Source of the DNA: Ruegeria sp. AD91A | GTDB taxonomy: Bacteria > Pseudomonadota > Alphaproteobacteria > Rhodobacterales > Rhodobacteraceae | Direction: 5' to 3' | Length of the DNA: 64,000 nucleotides | Assembly: GCF_003443535.1 (NCBI RefSeq) | Contig: NZ_CP031946.1 | Coordinates: 3,165,001-3,229,000, forward strand | Shown here: positions 38,754 through 46,802 of the stretch, in pieces | Layout of the letters: the number at the start of each line of letters is the position of its first letter | Position numbering within the stretch: the stretch's first letter is position 1 | Notes under the pieces: generated by a model | Databases searched by the model: none | What the model was told of the DNA's origin: nothing | What the model saw: the letters and a program-made list of their open reading frames with translations, nothing else | Made by a program: the position numbers and the translations under genes

Positions 38754-39619
38754 GCTGCAGCCTGCTTGAGCTCTTTTAAAGCGTCCTCCAACTCCGAAAA
38801 GCCGGGGCGGTTGTGAGTTGGGGTATTTTGGCGTCCAACCTCGATGCACATGGCGGCATTATGATTATGAAGATTGGCAACCAGCACTTCCTTGATCAAT
38901 TGATAGAAGTGGTTGTCTTCTTCAGCCACGGCTTTCAATTTGCCAGCGAAGGGGCCGACCAGACCATAGGCCAGAAAAACGCCCAGGAACGTACCCACCA
39001 GGGCACCCCCGATCAATTTCCCCAGCACTTCGGGTGGCTGATCGATTGATCCCATCGTCTTGATTACGCCCAAAACCGCAGCAACAATCCCCAGCGCGGG
39101 CAGGCCATCTGCTACTGTCTGAAGCGCATGGCTGGAGTGCATGGCATGATGAAAATTTGCCTCCATGCGCTTCTCCAGAACCTCTTCAACCTGGTGTGGA
39201 TCGTCATAGTTCATTGCCGCTGACCGCATCGTGTCACAAATCAGGTCGACGGCCTCTTTGTCGGATTGAATCTTGGGGTATGCAGAAAACAAGCTGGAGT
39301 TTTCAGGGTCTTCAACATGCTGCTCAACCTCCACGGGGTTGGCGCGGGCAATACGGATCAACGAAAACAGAAGACATAGAAGGTCGCGATAGTCTTCGGG
39401 TTTCCATTTCGGGCCTTTGAACACTTTGCCCATGTCTTTGATCGTATGTTTCACGCCACCCATGTCGTTGCTGATCAGAAAGGCTCCTACGGCCGCACCG
39501 CCGATCATCATCATTTCGAATGGAAGGGACTTCATGATGATGGTCATCTTGCCGCCTGCCGCAAGATAGCCCCCGAAGACCATTACGAAGATGACAACAA
39601 TTCCAACAATTCCAATCAT
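38750..39619 (-). CDS. motA: flagellar motor stator protein MotA
   Basis: A 289-residue membrane protein with four helices. Visible are the N-terminal MIGIVGIVVIFVMVFGGYLAAGG, the cytoplasmic RxxxE-type segment RMEANFHHAMHSSHALQTVADGLPALGIVAAVLGVIKTMG and GGALVGTFLGVFLAYGLVGPFA. It forms the proton-driven stator with MotB. No motB is present nearby, so its partner is encoded elsewhere. It lies between the MotE-like gene and the AMIN/TPR gene. Confidence 0.95.
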   Translation of the reverse strand: MIGIVGIVVIFVMVFGGYLAAGGKMTIIMKSLPFEMMMIGGAAVGAFLISNDMGGVKHTIKDMGKVFKGPKWKPEDYRDLLCLLFSLIRIARANPVEVEQHVEDPENSSLFSAYPKIQSDKEAVDLICDTMRSAAMNYDDPHQVEEVLEKRMEANFHHAMHSSHALQTVADGLPALGIVAAVLGVIKTMGSIDQPPEVLGKLIGGALVGTFLGVFLAYGLVGPFAGKLKAVAEEDNHFYQLIKEVLVANLHNHNAAMCIEVGRQNTPTHNRPGFSELEDALKELKQAAA

Positions 39620-39666
39620 TTGAGATCTCCAGATGAGTTCTGTGCAAAACCGGGCAACACAGGCGA

Positions 39667-40251
39667 TTATTCCTGCGGGGCCGAGGCGTTGCGACCGGCC
39701 ATGACAACGCTGATCGTGTAGGCAGCTTCGGGACTTAGGCCCGCCAGTACGCCAGCCGCTGCGTCCGCCGGCATGCGGGACAAGAACCCTGCGGCAAAGG
39801 TCGGGTCCATGGTTTCAAACAATGCGGCTGCGTCCTTTGGTTTCATGTTCTGGTAAACATCCGTTAAGCGCGCCAGATCGTTCTCTGCCGCCCTGTCTGC
39901 AACCGCCAGTGTGTCGCGCAGGGAATCTTCCGCGTCCTTCAAGGCCGTCAGGCGCGTTTCAACGGCTTGGGTTGCGATTTCCAGTGCTTTTTCCTGATCG
40001 CGTAAATCATCCTCTCGCTGTTTGACGCGTTTCTCCCGGCTCAAAAGCTCTGCCAGCACAACCTGAACATCGCGTGTTTCGGACGCGGCAGGCTTGTTTT
40101 CCACGGCTTCGGGTGTCACCGGTTTGGCGAGCGCAGGTCCCGCCTCCAAGCCAAGGCGAATGGCTGCCGAGCCGATCATCAGCAATGAGATGACGGCAAG
40201 CACACCACCGCGCGGGCGTGTATTGTGTTTGGCGTTCCGCGCAAGGCTCAT
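39667..40251 (-). CDS. MotE-like protein (MgtE intracellular N domain)
   Basis: A 194-residue protein with an N-terminal hydrophobic segment (VLAVISLLMIGSAAIRLGLEAG), a long coiled coil (about 65-125) and a C-terminal segment TDVYQNMKPKDAAALFETMDPTFAAGFLSRMPADAAAGVLAGLSPE, which is the MotE/MgtE-N type helical unit. In rhizobia MotE is a periplasmic chaperone that targets and stabilises MotC. Overlaps the upstream gene by four bases. Confidence 0.85.
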   Translation of the reverse strand: MSLARNAKHNTRPRGGVLAVISLLMIGSAAIRLGLEAGPALAKPVTPEAVENKPAASETRDVQVVLAELLSREKRVKQREDDLRDQEKALEIATQAVETRLTALKDAEDSLRDTLAVADRAAENDLARLTDVYQNMKPKDAAALFETMDPTFAAGFLSRMPADAAAGVLAGLSPEAAYTISVVMAGRNASAPQE

Positions 40252-40724
40252 ACCTGCGCCTCGCTCTGCTTGCGGTCATGCCGGAAGAACATCAGGCCCT
40301 CTGGCGCTTTGGGTGGCTCTTCACTCGCACCAGTTTCGACCGGTTCCGCTGTTTTCTCGTGCCCGGTGCCCATTTCCTCTTCAGGTTGAGGCTCGTCTTG
40401 GAGAGACTTTGCTTTTTCCGGGGCAGCAGTTTCTTCTTCGGGGATGATATCATGCAGAGATGCCATCATGAGTTCCAGGCGCTGTGCCACGGTTTCAGCC
40501 CTTTGCGTCAGCGCCTTAAGCTGATCACCCGATTGATCAGAGGCGTTTCGCGCGCTGTCCAGGGATTTCTTCAGCTCTTCTGCCTGGGTCGACAACACGG
40601 CCACTGCACCACCGACGCCTTTTTCAAGATCGGTGAACCGCTTGAGGCGGCGCGACAGCACAAAGCAATAAAGACCCGCGCCCAACGCACCGGCGACCAG
40701 CAAAATATCCGCAATCAGCTCCAA
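40248..40724 (-). CDS. DUF6468-like membrane-anchored coiled-coil protein of flagellar operon
   Basis: A 158-residue protein with one N-terminal helix (LIADILLVAGALGAGLYCFVL), a basic stop-transfer RRLKRF, a coiled coil (about 35-95), then an acidic Pro/Glu-rich tail with a conserved-looking end (FFRHDRKQ). The layout fits DUF6468 proteins found in alphaproteobacterial flagellar operons; the assignment is from architecture, not from a search. Function unknown. Confidence 0.65.
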   Translation of the reverse strand: MELIADILLVAGALGAGLYCFVLSRRLKRFTDLEKGVGGAVAVLSTQAEELKKSLDSARNASDQSGDQLKALTQRAETVAQRLELMMASLHDIIPEEETAAPEKAKSLQDEPQPEEEMGTGHEKTAEPVETGASEEPPKAPEGLMFFRHDRKQSEAQV

Positions 40725-40733
40725 TTCCGCCTC

Positions 40734-41231
40734 CTAATTCAGCACAAATTCCATCACCAGCACATCGCGAACGCGCCCTTCGCCGACGACTATTCCAATG
40801 CGTCGCAGCAGGTGACCTCGGATGCGCGTCAATGCCAGTGAATCCTCCAGGTCCTTCAGCTCAACGGCTCGCAGGTAACCGTTCAGGACATCCATGATTC
40901 GTGGCTGCATTTTTTTCACATCATCCATGTACGGCGCGTTAACTTCGAGCTGTGCGTGGAACTTCAAATGCCGCGACTTGCCGGAATTCACCGATACAAC
41001 GACCGGCGGCAGATCAATAAACCCGACATCTGCCAGCGCTTTGGCAGGTTCGTCTTTCGCCCCGTCTTTGTTGGTCTCAACTGCGGCTTTGCCGCCCAGC
41101 GGAATCAATCCGGACGATGTCAGGAAATACCCGCCCGCAGCTCCGACGACCGCAAGGATCATCCCGATTAGCATTCCCTTTTTCCCTTTTTTCTCGGTGG
41201 GTTCCGCCAGTTTGTAGGTTGCGTCGGTCAT
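40734..41231 (-). CDS. fliL: flagellar basal-body-associated protein FliL
   Basis: A 165-residue single-pass protein: cytoplasmic KKGKKGMLIGMILAVVGAAGGYFL anchor, then the FliL periplasmic domain (FIDLPPVVVSVNSG..RHLKFHAQLEV and a C-terminal GRVRDVLVMEFVLN). FliL surrounds and supports the stator. ATG 41231 has AGGA at a good distance and leaves room for the promoter box at 41278-41292; starts at 41246 and 41264 are in frame and possible. It heads the leftward operon. Confidence 0.88.
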   Translation of the reverse strand: MTDATYKLAEPTEKKGKKGMLIGMILAVVGAAGGYFLTSSGLIPLGGKAAVETNKDGAKDEPAKALADVGFIDLPPVVVSVNSGKSRHLKFHAQLEVNAPYMDDVKKMQPRIMDVLNGYLRAVELKDLEDSLALTRIRGHLLRRIGIVVGEGRVRDVLVMEFVLN

Positions 41232-41277
41232 GACGTCCTCATTCATCCGTTCTGTCTCTGTCATAACCGTGCAGGGA

Positions 41278-41292
41278 CTAACCGATTGTTAA
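41278..41292. promoter_or_regulatory. CtrA-like binding site in the fliL-fliF divergent promoter
   Basis: CTAA-N7-TTAA (on the minus strand TTAA-N7-TTAG) differs by one base from the TTAA-N7-TTAA CtrA consensus. It overlaps an inverted repeat CGATTG-N7-CAATCG (41283-41301). It is centred about 55-65 bases from both start codons. CtrA controls motility genes in Rhodobacterales. Confidence 0.5.
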
Positions 41293-41350
41293 GAGCAATC
41301 GTCCAAACAGAGGATGCGTCGGGCAGAATGCCGGCGAGTCGGAGGTGAGC

Positions 41351-42934
41351 GTGCAGCAGATCGGAACTGTCTGGGCTAGTTTGGACAGGCGTAAACAAAT
41401 CATTGTCGCTGGCGCGGTTGCGCTGGTGTTTCTGGGTATCCTCGGAATGTCGCGCCTTGTGACTGCTCCGTCCATGACGTTGCTTTATGCTGGTCTGGAA
41501 AACGGTGCCGCTGGGGATATAGTACGAGCGCTGGACCAGCGTGGCGTCACATATGAGATCCGGGGCGGATCGATCTACGTCTCCGGTGCGCAGCGCGACG
41601 AGTTGCGAATGACCCTGGCCAGCGAAGGCCTGCCCGCAAACGGCAACAAAGGGTACGAACTGCTTGATTCGTTAAGCGGGTTTGGCACCACGTCTCAGAT
41701 GTTCGATGCTGCTTATTGGCGCGCGAAAGAGGGTGAACTGGCGCGGACTATTGTCGGCAGCCCGCATGTCAGTCAGGCGCGCGTCCATATTGCCAATGGG
41801 ACAGCAAACCCGTTTCAGCGCAGTGTGGCACCAACGGCTTCGGTTTATCTCGTGCCATCCGGAAGCGAAATTACCGGTGATCAGGCCAAGGCTATCCGGT
41901 TCCTTGTTGCCTCGGCTGTCAGTGGGCTGACGCCAGAGAACGTAACGGTGATTGATTCACAAGGGGCTGTGATTGGCGGGCAAGATACCACAGCGACAAC
42001 AGACACCGCCGATGACAAGTCGCGTCAGTTGCGAGAACGTGTTCTGCGTCTGGTCGAGGCGCGTGTCGGTACCGGCAATGCTGTGGTCGAGGTCAGTGTG
42101 GATACCGAGACCAAGACAGAATCCATTCGAGAGAGGCGCTTTGATCCCAAGGGCCGCGTGGCGATCAGCACGGATGTCGAAGAACGCTCGGACAGTGCTC
42201 GAAATCAGTCATCGGATGTTACTGTGGCGTCAAATCTGCCTGATGGTGACGCGGCAGGCGGAGATGAATCCAACTCGACGGCCACCCAGACTCGTGAGCG
42301 GGTGAACTATGAAGTCTCCGAGACAGAGCTGGAAGTACACAAGGCCCCCGGCGCGATCAAGCGTCTGACGGTTGCGGTTCTGGTCAATGGGACAAGATCG
42401 GTGGATGCGTCCGGATCCGAAGCATTTACGCCCTTGCCTCAGGAAGAGCTGACCGCTCTAGAAGAACTCGTGGCTTCAGCAGTCGGGCACGATGCGGCGC
42501 GCGGGGACGTTATCACACTGAAATCCATGGATTTTCCCTCGGTTGAGCCGCAGGGTACTCTGGTGACCTCGTCGTTCTGGCAGAACATCCATCTGGATGC
42601 CATGTCCTTGATACAGATGGCTGTGCTGGCTCTGGTTTCGCTGGTGTTGGCGCTGTTCGTGATCCGCCCGATCCTGACGAAGCCAACCTCGGCACCGGCG
42701 TTGCTGGCTGCTGCGGATGGGGCGAATTCGGGCGCATTGGCTCTGACTGGTGAAATCGCGCCGGAGGAACCGGCAGAGTTCTCTTCCTTGCCAGCAGAGC
42801 GCAGTGTCCCGGCCCTCGGCTCGAGCGCCACGGAGGATCCTGTTGATCGGCTGCGCGCCATGATCGGTGACAAGCAGGAAGAGACTGTCGAGATCCTGCG
42901 CAGTTGGCTTGAAGAAGGCGAGGAGCGGGTGTGA
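41351..42934 (+). CDS. fliF: flagellar MS-ring protein FliF
   Basis: A 527-residue protein with an N-terminal TM helix (QIIVAGAVALVFLGILGMSRLV), the ring-building motifs of the YscJ/FliF domain (LLYAGLENGAAGDIVRALDQRGVTYEI and ARVHIANG), a second TM near residue 415-440 and the FliG-binding C-terminus (DRLRAMIGDKQEETVEILRSWLEE). GTG 41351 follows GGAGG at the right distance; GTG 41345 is inside that Shine-Dalgarno. First gene of the rightward operon. Confidence 0.93.
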   Translation: MQQIGTVWASLDRRKQIIVAGAVALVFLGILGMSRLVTAPSMTLLYAGLENGAAGDIVRALDQRGVTYEIRGGSIYVSGAQRDELRMTLASEGLPANGNKGYELLDSLSGFGTTSQMFDAAYWRAKEGELARTIVGSPHVSQARVHIANGTANPFQRSVAPTASVYLVPSGSEITGDQAKAIRFLVASAVSGLTPENVTVIDSQGAVIGGQDTTATTDTADDKSRQLRERVLRLVEARVGTGNAVVEVSVDTETKTESIRERRFDPKGRVAISTDVEERSDSARNQSSDVTVASNLPDGDAAGGDESNSTATQTRERVNYEVSETELEVHKAPGAIKRLTVAVLVNGTRSVDASGSEAFTPLPQEELTALEELVASAVGHDAARGDVITLKSMDFPSVEPQGTLVTSSFWQNIHLDAMSLIQMAVLALVSLVLALFVIRPILTKPTSAPALLAAADGANSGALALTGEIAPEEPAEFSSLPAERSVPALGSSATEDPVDRLRAMIGDKQEETVEILRSWLEEGEERV

Positions 42935-43530
42935 TGTCGATTGCCCATCTGCTTGAGGATTTCACCACCCAGACTGGTACCGGGCCCGTTCTGCTTCTGG
43001 ATGAGGACGCGCTGGAAGAACAACGGCTCTCTGCCTTTGAAGACGGGTATGGGGCCGGTTGGGAAGATGCCTCTCGGGCGCAGGAACAAAGTCGCGGCCA
43101 GATCTCGGCTGAATTGGCCAGGTCGCTTCAGGATATGTCTTTCACCTATCACGAAGCAATCACCCGCATGACCCTGTCTCTGGAGCCCATGTTCGCCAGT
43201 CTGGTTCAGACCGTACTGCCTGAGATGGCCGAGCGCGGCTTGGCTGCCCGCCTTGTGGAACAACTCTGTGAAATGGCGTGTTCCCGGGCAGAGCAGCCGA
43301 TGCAGATTATGGTGCCGCCGGGATGCGCCGAAAAGGTTGCAGCGCTGTTGCCGCAAGACTTGCATCCCACTCCTCAGGTTATCGAACACTCTGAGCTGGA
43401 GCCGGGTCAGGCCCGCCTTCAGGTAGGCACAAGCAGGCGTGAGGCCGATTGCACCGCGTTGCTCGCCGCCATCGCACAGATCTTTGACGCTTATGTCTTT
43501 GAGGCAAGAAAGGCTTTGTCCAATGAATGA
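42934..43530 (+). CDS. FliH-like flagellar export apparatus protein
   Basis: A 198-residue soluble protein between fliF and fliN. It has the FliH layout: variable acidic N-terminus with GYGAGWEDASRAQ, a helical middle and a C-terminal domain with VPPGCAEKVAALL and ADCTALLAAIAQIFDAYV. FliH dimers regulate the ATPase FliI in the export gate. Similarity is weak in sequence, so assignment relies on context too. ATG 42934 overlaps the fliF stop by one base (TGATG). Confidence 0.75.
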   Translation: MSIAHLLEDFTTQTGTGPVLLLDEDALEEQRLSAFEDGYGAGWEDASRAQEQSRGQISAELARSLQDMSFTYHEAITRMTLSLEPMFASLVQTVLPEMAERGLAARLVEQLCEMACSRAEQPMQIMVPPGCAEKVAALLPQDLHPTPQVIEHSELEPGQARLQVGTSRREADCTALLAAIAQIFDAYVFEARKALSNE

Positions 43531-43810
43531 CACCCAGATTCCGAAAACTGAAAAACCCAACCCGTTCGATTCGGTCCCGATTGAAGTGACCGTTTCAGTT
43601 GGTCGCACGCGCCCACTGATCCGGGACTTGTTGAACATGGGAGAGAATGCAGTGCTGATCTTGGACAAACGTATCGAAGACCCGGTCGACCTCTATGTTG
43701 GGGATCAGTTGGTCGCACGCGGGTTGCTGGAGGAAATGGAGGGCGATCAGGCGGGGCAGCTGGCAGTGCGCCTGACCGAGATTGCGGATTTGCAAAACGG
43801 AATTGGCTGA
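43523..43810 (+). CDS. fliN: flagellar motor switch protein FliN
   Basis: A 95-residue SpoA-domain protein (IEVTVSVGRTRPLIRDLLNMGENAVLILDKRIEDPVDLYVGDQLVARGLL) with the normal length for FliN. It builds the C-ring with FliM and FliG. ATG 43523 lies eight bases inside the fliH 3' end; the longer frame from 43439 is a shadow of fliH. Confidence 0.93.
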   Translation: MNDTQIPKTEKPNPFDSVPIEVTVSVGRTRPLIRDLLNMGENAVLILDKRIEDPVDLYVGDQLVARGLLEEMEGDQAGQLAVRLTEIADLQNGIG

Positions 43811-44538
43811 TGCGCTATGTGACCTGGCTGGCTTTGGTGGTCATGTTGATGCCCTCACTGGCCGCAGCTCAGGATTTGACCTTGTCTTTGGGCGAAGGCG
43901 GACCGATTTCCGCCCGAACAATCCAGCTGATTTTGCTGATCACAGTGCTGAGCATCGCTCCGGGTTTGGCGATCATGATCACCTGCTTTCCATTCCTGAT
44001 CACTGTTCTTTCAATCCTGCGGCAAGGGATCGGCCTGCAACAATCTCCACCCAATATGCTGTTGGTCAGCCTGGCGTTGTTCCTGACCTATTTCATTATG
44101 GACCCGGTGTTTTCCGAAGCATGGGCCACAGGGATACGCCCGATGATCGAAGAGACGATGGAGGTGGAGTCAGCATTGGAGCGCGCGTTAGAGCCGTTCC
44201 GCGCCTTCATGGCGGCGCGACTCGATGCGGACACGTTTTATGCCATGGCAGCTTTACGTCCCGGCGGCGAGGCTATGGAGTTGTCCGCACAGGCACCGTT
44301 GTCGGTTTTGATGCCATCTTTCATGCTGTCTGAAATTGCGCGGGCGTTTCAGATCGGGTTTCTGATTTTTCTGCCGTTTCTGATCATCGATCTTGTCGTG
44401 GCTGCTGTATTGATGTCGATGGGTATGATGATGGTGCCACCGGCCATTGTATCCTTGCCATTCAAGTTGGCGTTTTTTGTGATAGCCGACGGGTGGGCTT
44501 TGATTGCGGGTGCATTGGTGCGCAGTTATATGCCGTGA
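43810..44538 (+). CDS. fliP: flagellar type III export protein FliP
   Basis: A 242-residue export-gate membrane protein with a cleavable signal peptide (LMPSLAAAQ-DL) and four helices. Hallmarks are TCFPFLITVLSILRQGIGLQQSPPNMLLVSLALFLTYFIMDP and FQIGFLIFLPFLIIDLVVAAVLMSMGMMMVPP. ATG shares one base with the fliN stop. The rightward operon ends here within the window; fliG, fliM, fliI, fliQ, fliR, flhA and flhB are elsewhere. Confidence 0.95.
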   Translation: MRYVTWLALVVMLMPSLAAAQDLTLSLGEGGPISARTIQLILLITVLSIAPGLAIMITCFPFLITVLSILRQGIGLQQSPPNMLLVSLALFLTYFIMDPVFSEAWATGIRPMIEETMEVESALERALEPFRAFMAARLDADTFYAMAALRPGGEAMELSAQAPLSVLMPSFMLSEIARAFQIGFLIFLPFLIIDLVVAAVLMSMGMMMVPPAIVSLPFKLAFFVIADGWALIAGALVRSYMP

Positions 44539-44641
44539 TCTCGACATATAGCCGAGGCGCGCTGAAAAAACAGGCGGTCAGACGACTCTGCCCCACTTTC
44601 TTCAAAGGTGGTTTTCAACGCCCAAACGTAAATGAAACGAT

Positions 44642-45241
44642 TCAGCCGGTCTTTTTCAGGTCTTTGATCAACTGGTCCAGGTTGCCTTTGCGGGCATCCA
44701 GCATCGCGCCGATTTCGGTGCGTTCGGTCAGCAACAGGTTCACGCCTTCGATGAACATGTTGTAGAATTTTTCACGCCCCGACTTGTCCGAAACAAGGAA
44801 AGTTACGTCAAACGGGGCCGAGCCGCGCAGTTTGACTGTTGTGCGCACTTCATATCCGGCCTTGATCTTGCGGGCATTGCGCACGTTGACCTCACCGCCG
44901 ATGAACTCACGGAAGCGGCGGCCATATTTGCGCGAGATATAGCTCTGAAACGCCTTGGTAAATTGCTTCAGTTGGGATGGGGTGGCTGTGCGGGCATCCG
45001 CGCCGAGGGCATAGCGTGCCATGATCGGGACGTCCGCATATTGCACGAATATCTTCTCAAAATCACGCAACATCGCTTTTTCCGACTTACCCGATTCGAT
45101 AACCCGGTTGATGTCGTTGACCACGCTGCTGACCAGTGCCTTGGCCGTTGCCTCGGTCTGGGCAAACGCGGACTTGGGCAAAACGGCCAAGGCCAGACCG
45201 GCTGCGACAAAGTGACGGCGGTTCAACTCGTTATTCAGCAT
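44642..45241 (-). CDS. mlaC: MlaC-type phospholipid shuttle protein
   Basis: A 199-residue periplasmic protein of the Ttg2D/MlaC family with a twin-arginine-like leader (NRRHFVAAGLALAVLPKSAFA). The body shows the fold-defining YALGADARTATPSQLKQFTKAFQSYISRKYGRRFREF and GVNLLLTERTEIGAML. MlaC carries phospholipids between MlaA at the outer membrane and MlaFEDB at the inner membrane. Overlaps the mlaA 3' end by 11 bases; mlaFEDB are not in the window. Confidence 0.9.
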   Translation of the reverse strand: MLNNELNRRHFVAAGLALAVLPKSAFAQTEATAKALVSSVVNDINRVIESGKSEKAMLRDFEKIFVQYADVPIMARYALGADARTATPSQLKQFTKAFQSYISRKYGRRFREFIGGEVNVRNARKIKAGYEVRTTVKLRGSAPFDVTFLVSDKSGREKFYNMFIEGVNLLLTERTEIGAMLDARKGNLDQLIKDLKKTG

Positions 45242-46046
45242 AGGGGTCCTCGTAGGGGTCTAAATAGGGGTCCCTGACCGGGTCTGCCCTGGTTTCGGCA
45301 TAGGGGTCAGAGTACAAATCCAGATATGCGTCTTCGTCATCTCTTGTCAGTTCGAAGCGGCGGTTTTGCAGATAGATCAGGCGGGCCTGTGCATAACTGT
45401 CTGCGCTTTCATAAAGAATTGAGTCCACGGTATCCGAGAACCGACCACGATCGCCCATGCGGCGAACGACTTCGGCATAGACGCCCAGGTTGTCGGCGGG
45501 TCGGACCGGGGTAAAGTTGATCGGATTCGAGAACAGGTTGATCACGACCCCGATAGCATCCCTTTGGGTCGACGGGCCATAGAAAGGCAATTCAACATAA
45601 GCCCCTTCGCCGACACCCCAGACGTGCAGGGTCTCACCGAAATCAGTATCAACGGGCGGCAGGTTCAGCTCATCTGCGGGCGCGGACAGGCCAAAGCCGC
45701 CCACGGTCATGTTGATCACAAAGCGCAGCAGCGCATTGCCCATCTGTTTCGGGTTGCCCTGAAGCAGGTAGTCGACCGCCTGTCCGGGCAGCGAGATATT
45801 TTCGGCGAATGTGCTGAAACTGGTAACCATAGGATCGGGAACGATCTTGACGTACCCTTTGGAAGCAGGTCGAAACAGAAACCGGTCAACGCCCAAATTG
45901 AACTTATGAATACCCCGGTTCGCGTTTTCATAGGGGTCAAACACGTCATTGCGTGAGGCGTCGTCGGGAGGCGTGGTTGCACAGGCGGACAGAATGGCCA
46001 TGAGCGACAGTACAACCAGGTGTTTCAGGCGAAATCTGCTCGACAC
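45231..46046 (-). CDS. mlaA: outer-membrane lipoprotein MlaA (VacJ)
   Basis: A 271-residue lipoprotein (lipobox MAILSAC) that removes misplaced phospholipid from the outer leaflet. Conserved blocks are DPYENANRGIHKFNLGVDRF, GYVKIVPDPMVTSFSTFAEN, DTDFGETLHVWGVGEGAYVELPFYGPSTQRDAIG and SILYESADSYAQARLIYLQNRR. GTG 46046 with GGGAGA upstream directly precedes the leader; ATG 46109 would add 21 unrelated residues. Unusual: the last 35 residues are an acidic tail of repeated DPY units. Confidence 0.9.
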   Translation of the reverse strand: MSSRFRLKHLVVLSLMAILSACATTPPDDASRNDVFDPYENANRGIHKFNLGVDRFLFRPASKGYVKIVPDPMVTSFSTFAENISLPGQAVDYLLQGNPKQMGNALLRFVINMTVGGFGLSAPADELNLPPVDTDFGETLHVWGVGEGAYVELPFYGPSTQRDAIGVVINLFSNPINFTPVRPADNLGVYAEVVRRMGDRGRFSDTVDSILYESADSYAQARLIYLQNRRFELTRDDEDAYLDLYSDPYAETRADPVRDPYLDPYEDPYAE

Positions 46047-46346
46047 GATCTTTGCTTCTCCCAAATGCCCGGCATCCGTTCTGTCGGGCCAACAATCACA
46101 ATTCACCAATACTTACACGCCGGTAAGGCACAAGTTCTTGTCACATAGTCGTTTCAGATCTCAAATGAAACACCTAGCGTGTAACCTGTCCGTCAGGTCC
46201 GGGTAAAGCAATTGAGTATCTACAAGTCATAATAAGTAAAGATATGCTCAGATCGCGTGCAAGCCGGAAATTGCCGTATTCCGTCTTTCCACGGCTGTGC
46301 TTCCCGGTTAGCGTCCGGCAGAGTCAATCAGGGAAGGACCCTCTCA
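46047..46346. other. 300-base intergenic region between mlaA and ridA
   Basis: No gene supported. It is less GC-rich than its surroundings in the middle and must hold the divergent promoters. A small inverted repeat ACCTG-TCCGT-CAGGT is visible near 46185-46200. Confidence 0.5.
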
Positions 46347-46802
46347 ATGAGCATCGCTGCAAAACTGGAAAGCCTCGGTGTCACACTGGGCGACGCACCG
46401 GCGCCGGCGGCAAATTATGTGCCTTTCGTACGTGTGGGCAATATCGTGTATGTGTCCGGCCAGATATCGAAAACGGATGAGCTGATCACTGGCAAGCTGG
46501 GCGACGACATGGATGTCGAAGCCGGAGCCGCTGCGGCGCGTGTCTGCGCGATCAATCTGCTGGCACAGGTCAAGGCGGCCTGTGGCGGAGATATCGACAA
46601 ACTGGTGCGTGTCATCAAACTGACCGGTTTCGTGAACTCGACCGCAGATTTCACCGCACAGCCGCAAGTGATCAACGGCGCATCCGACTTCCTGGTCGAA
46701 GCGCTGGGCGACGCCGGTCGCCACTCGCGTTCCGCCGTTAGCGCTGCGTCACTGCCTTTGGGCGTGGCAGTTGAGATCGAAGGTATATTCGAGATCGAAT
46801 GA
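46347..46802 (+). CDS. RidA family protein
   Basis: A 151-residue protein of the YjgF/RidA superfamily, subtype with the longer N-terminus (SIAAKLESLGVTLGDAPAPAANYVPFVRVGNIVYVSGQIS) and C-terminal GRHSRSAVSAASLPLGVAVEIEGIFEIE, which holds the RidA Arg that contacts the substrate carboxylate. Canonical RidA hydrolyses reactive enamines to 2-oxoacids plus ammonia. ATG 46347 follows AAGGA. Overlaps the next gene by four bases. Confidence 0.9.
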   Translation: MSIAAKLESLGVTLGDAPAPAANYVPFVRVGNIVYVSGQISKTDELITGKLGDDMDVEAGAAAARVCAINLLAQVKAACGGDIDKLVRVIKLTGFVNSTADFTAQPQVINGASDFLVEALGDAGRHSRSAVSAASLPLGVAVEIEGIFEIE

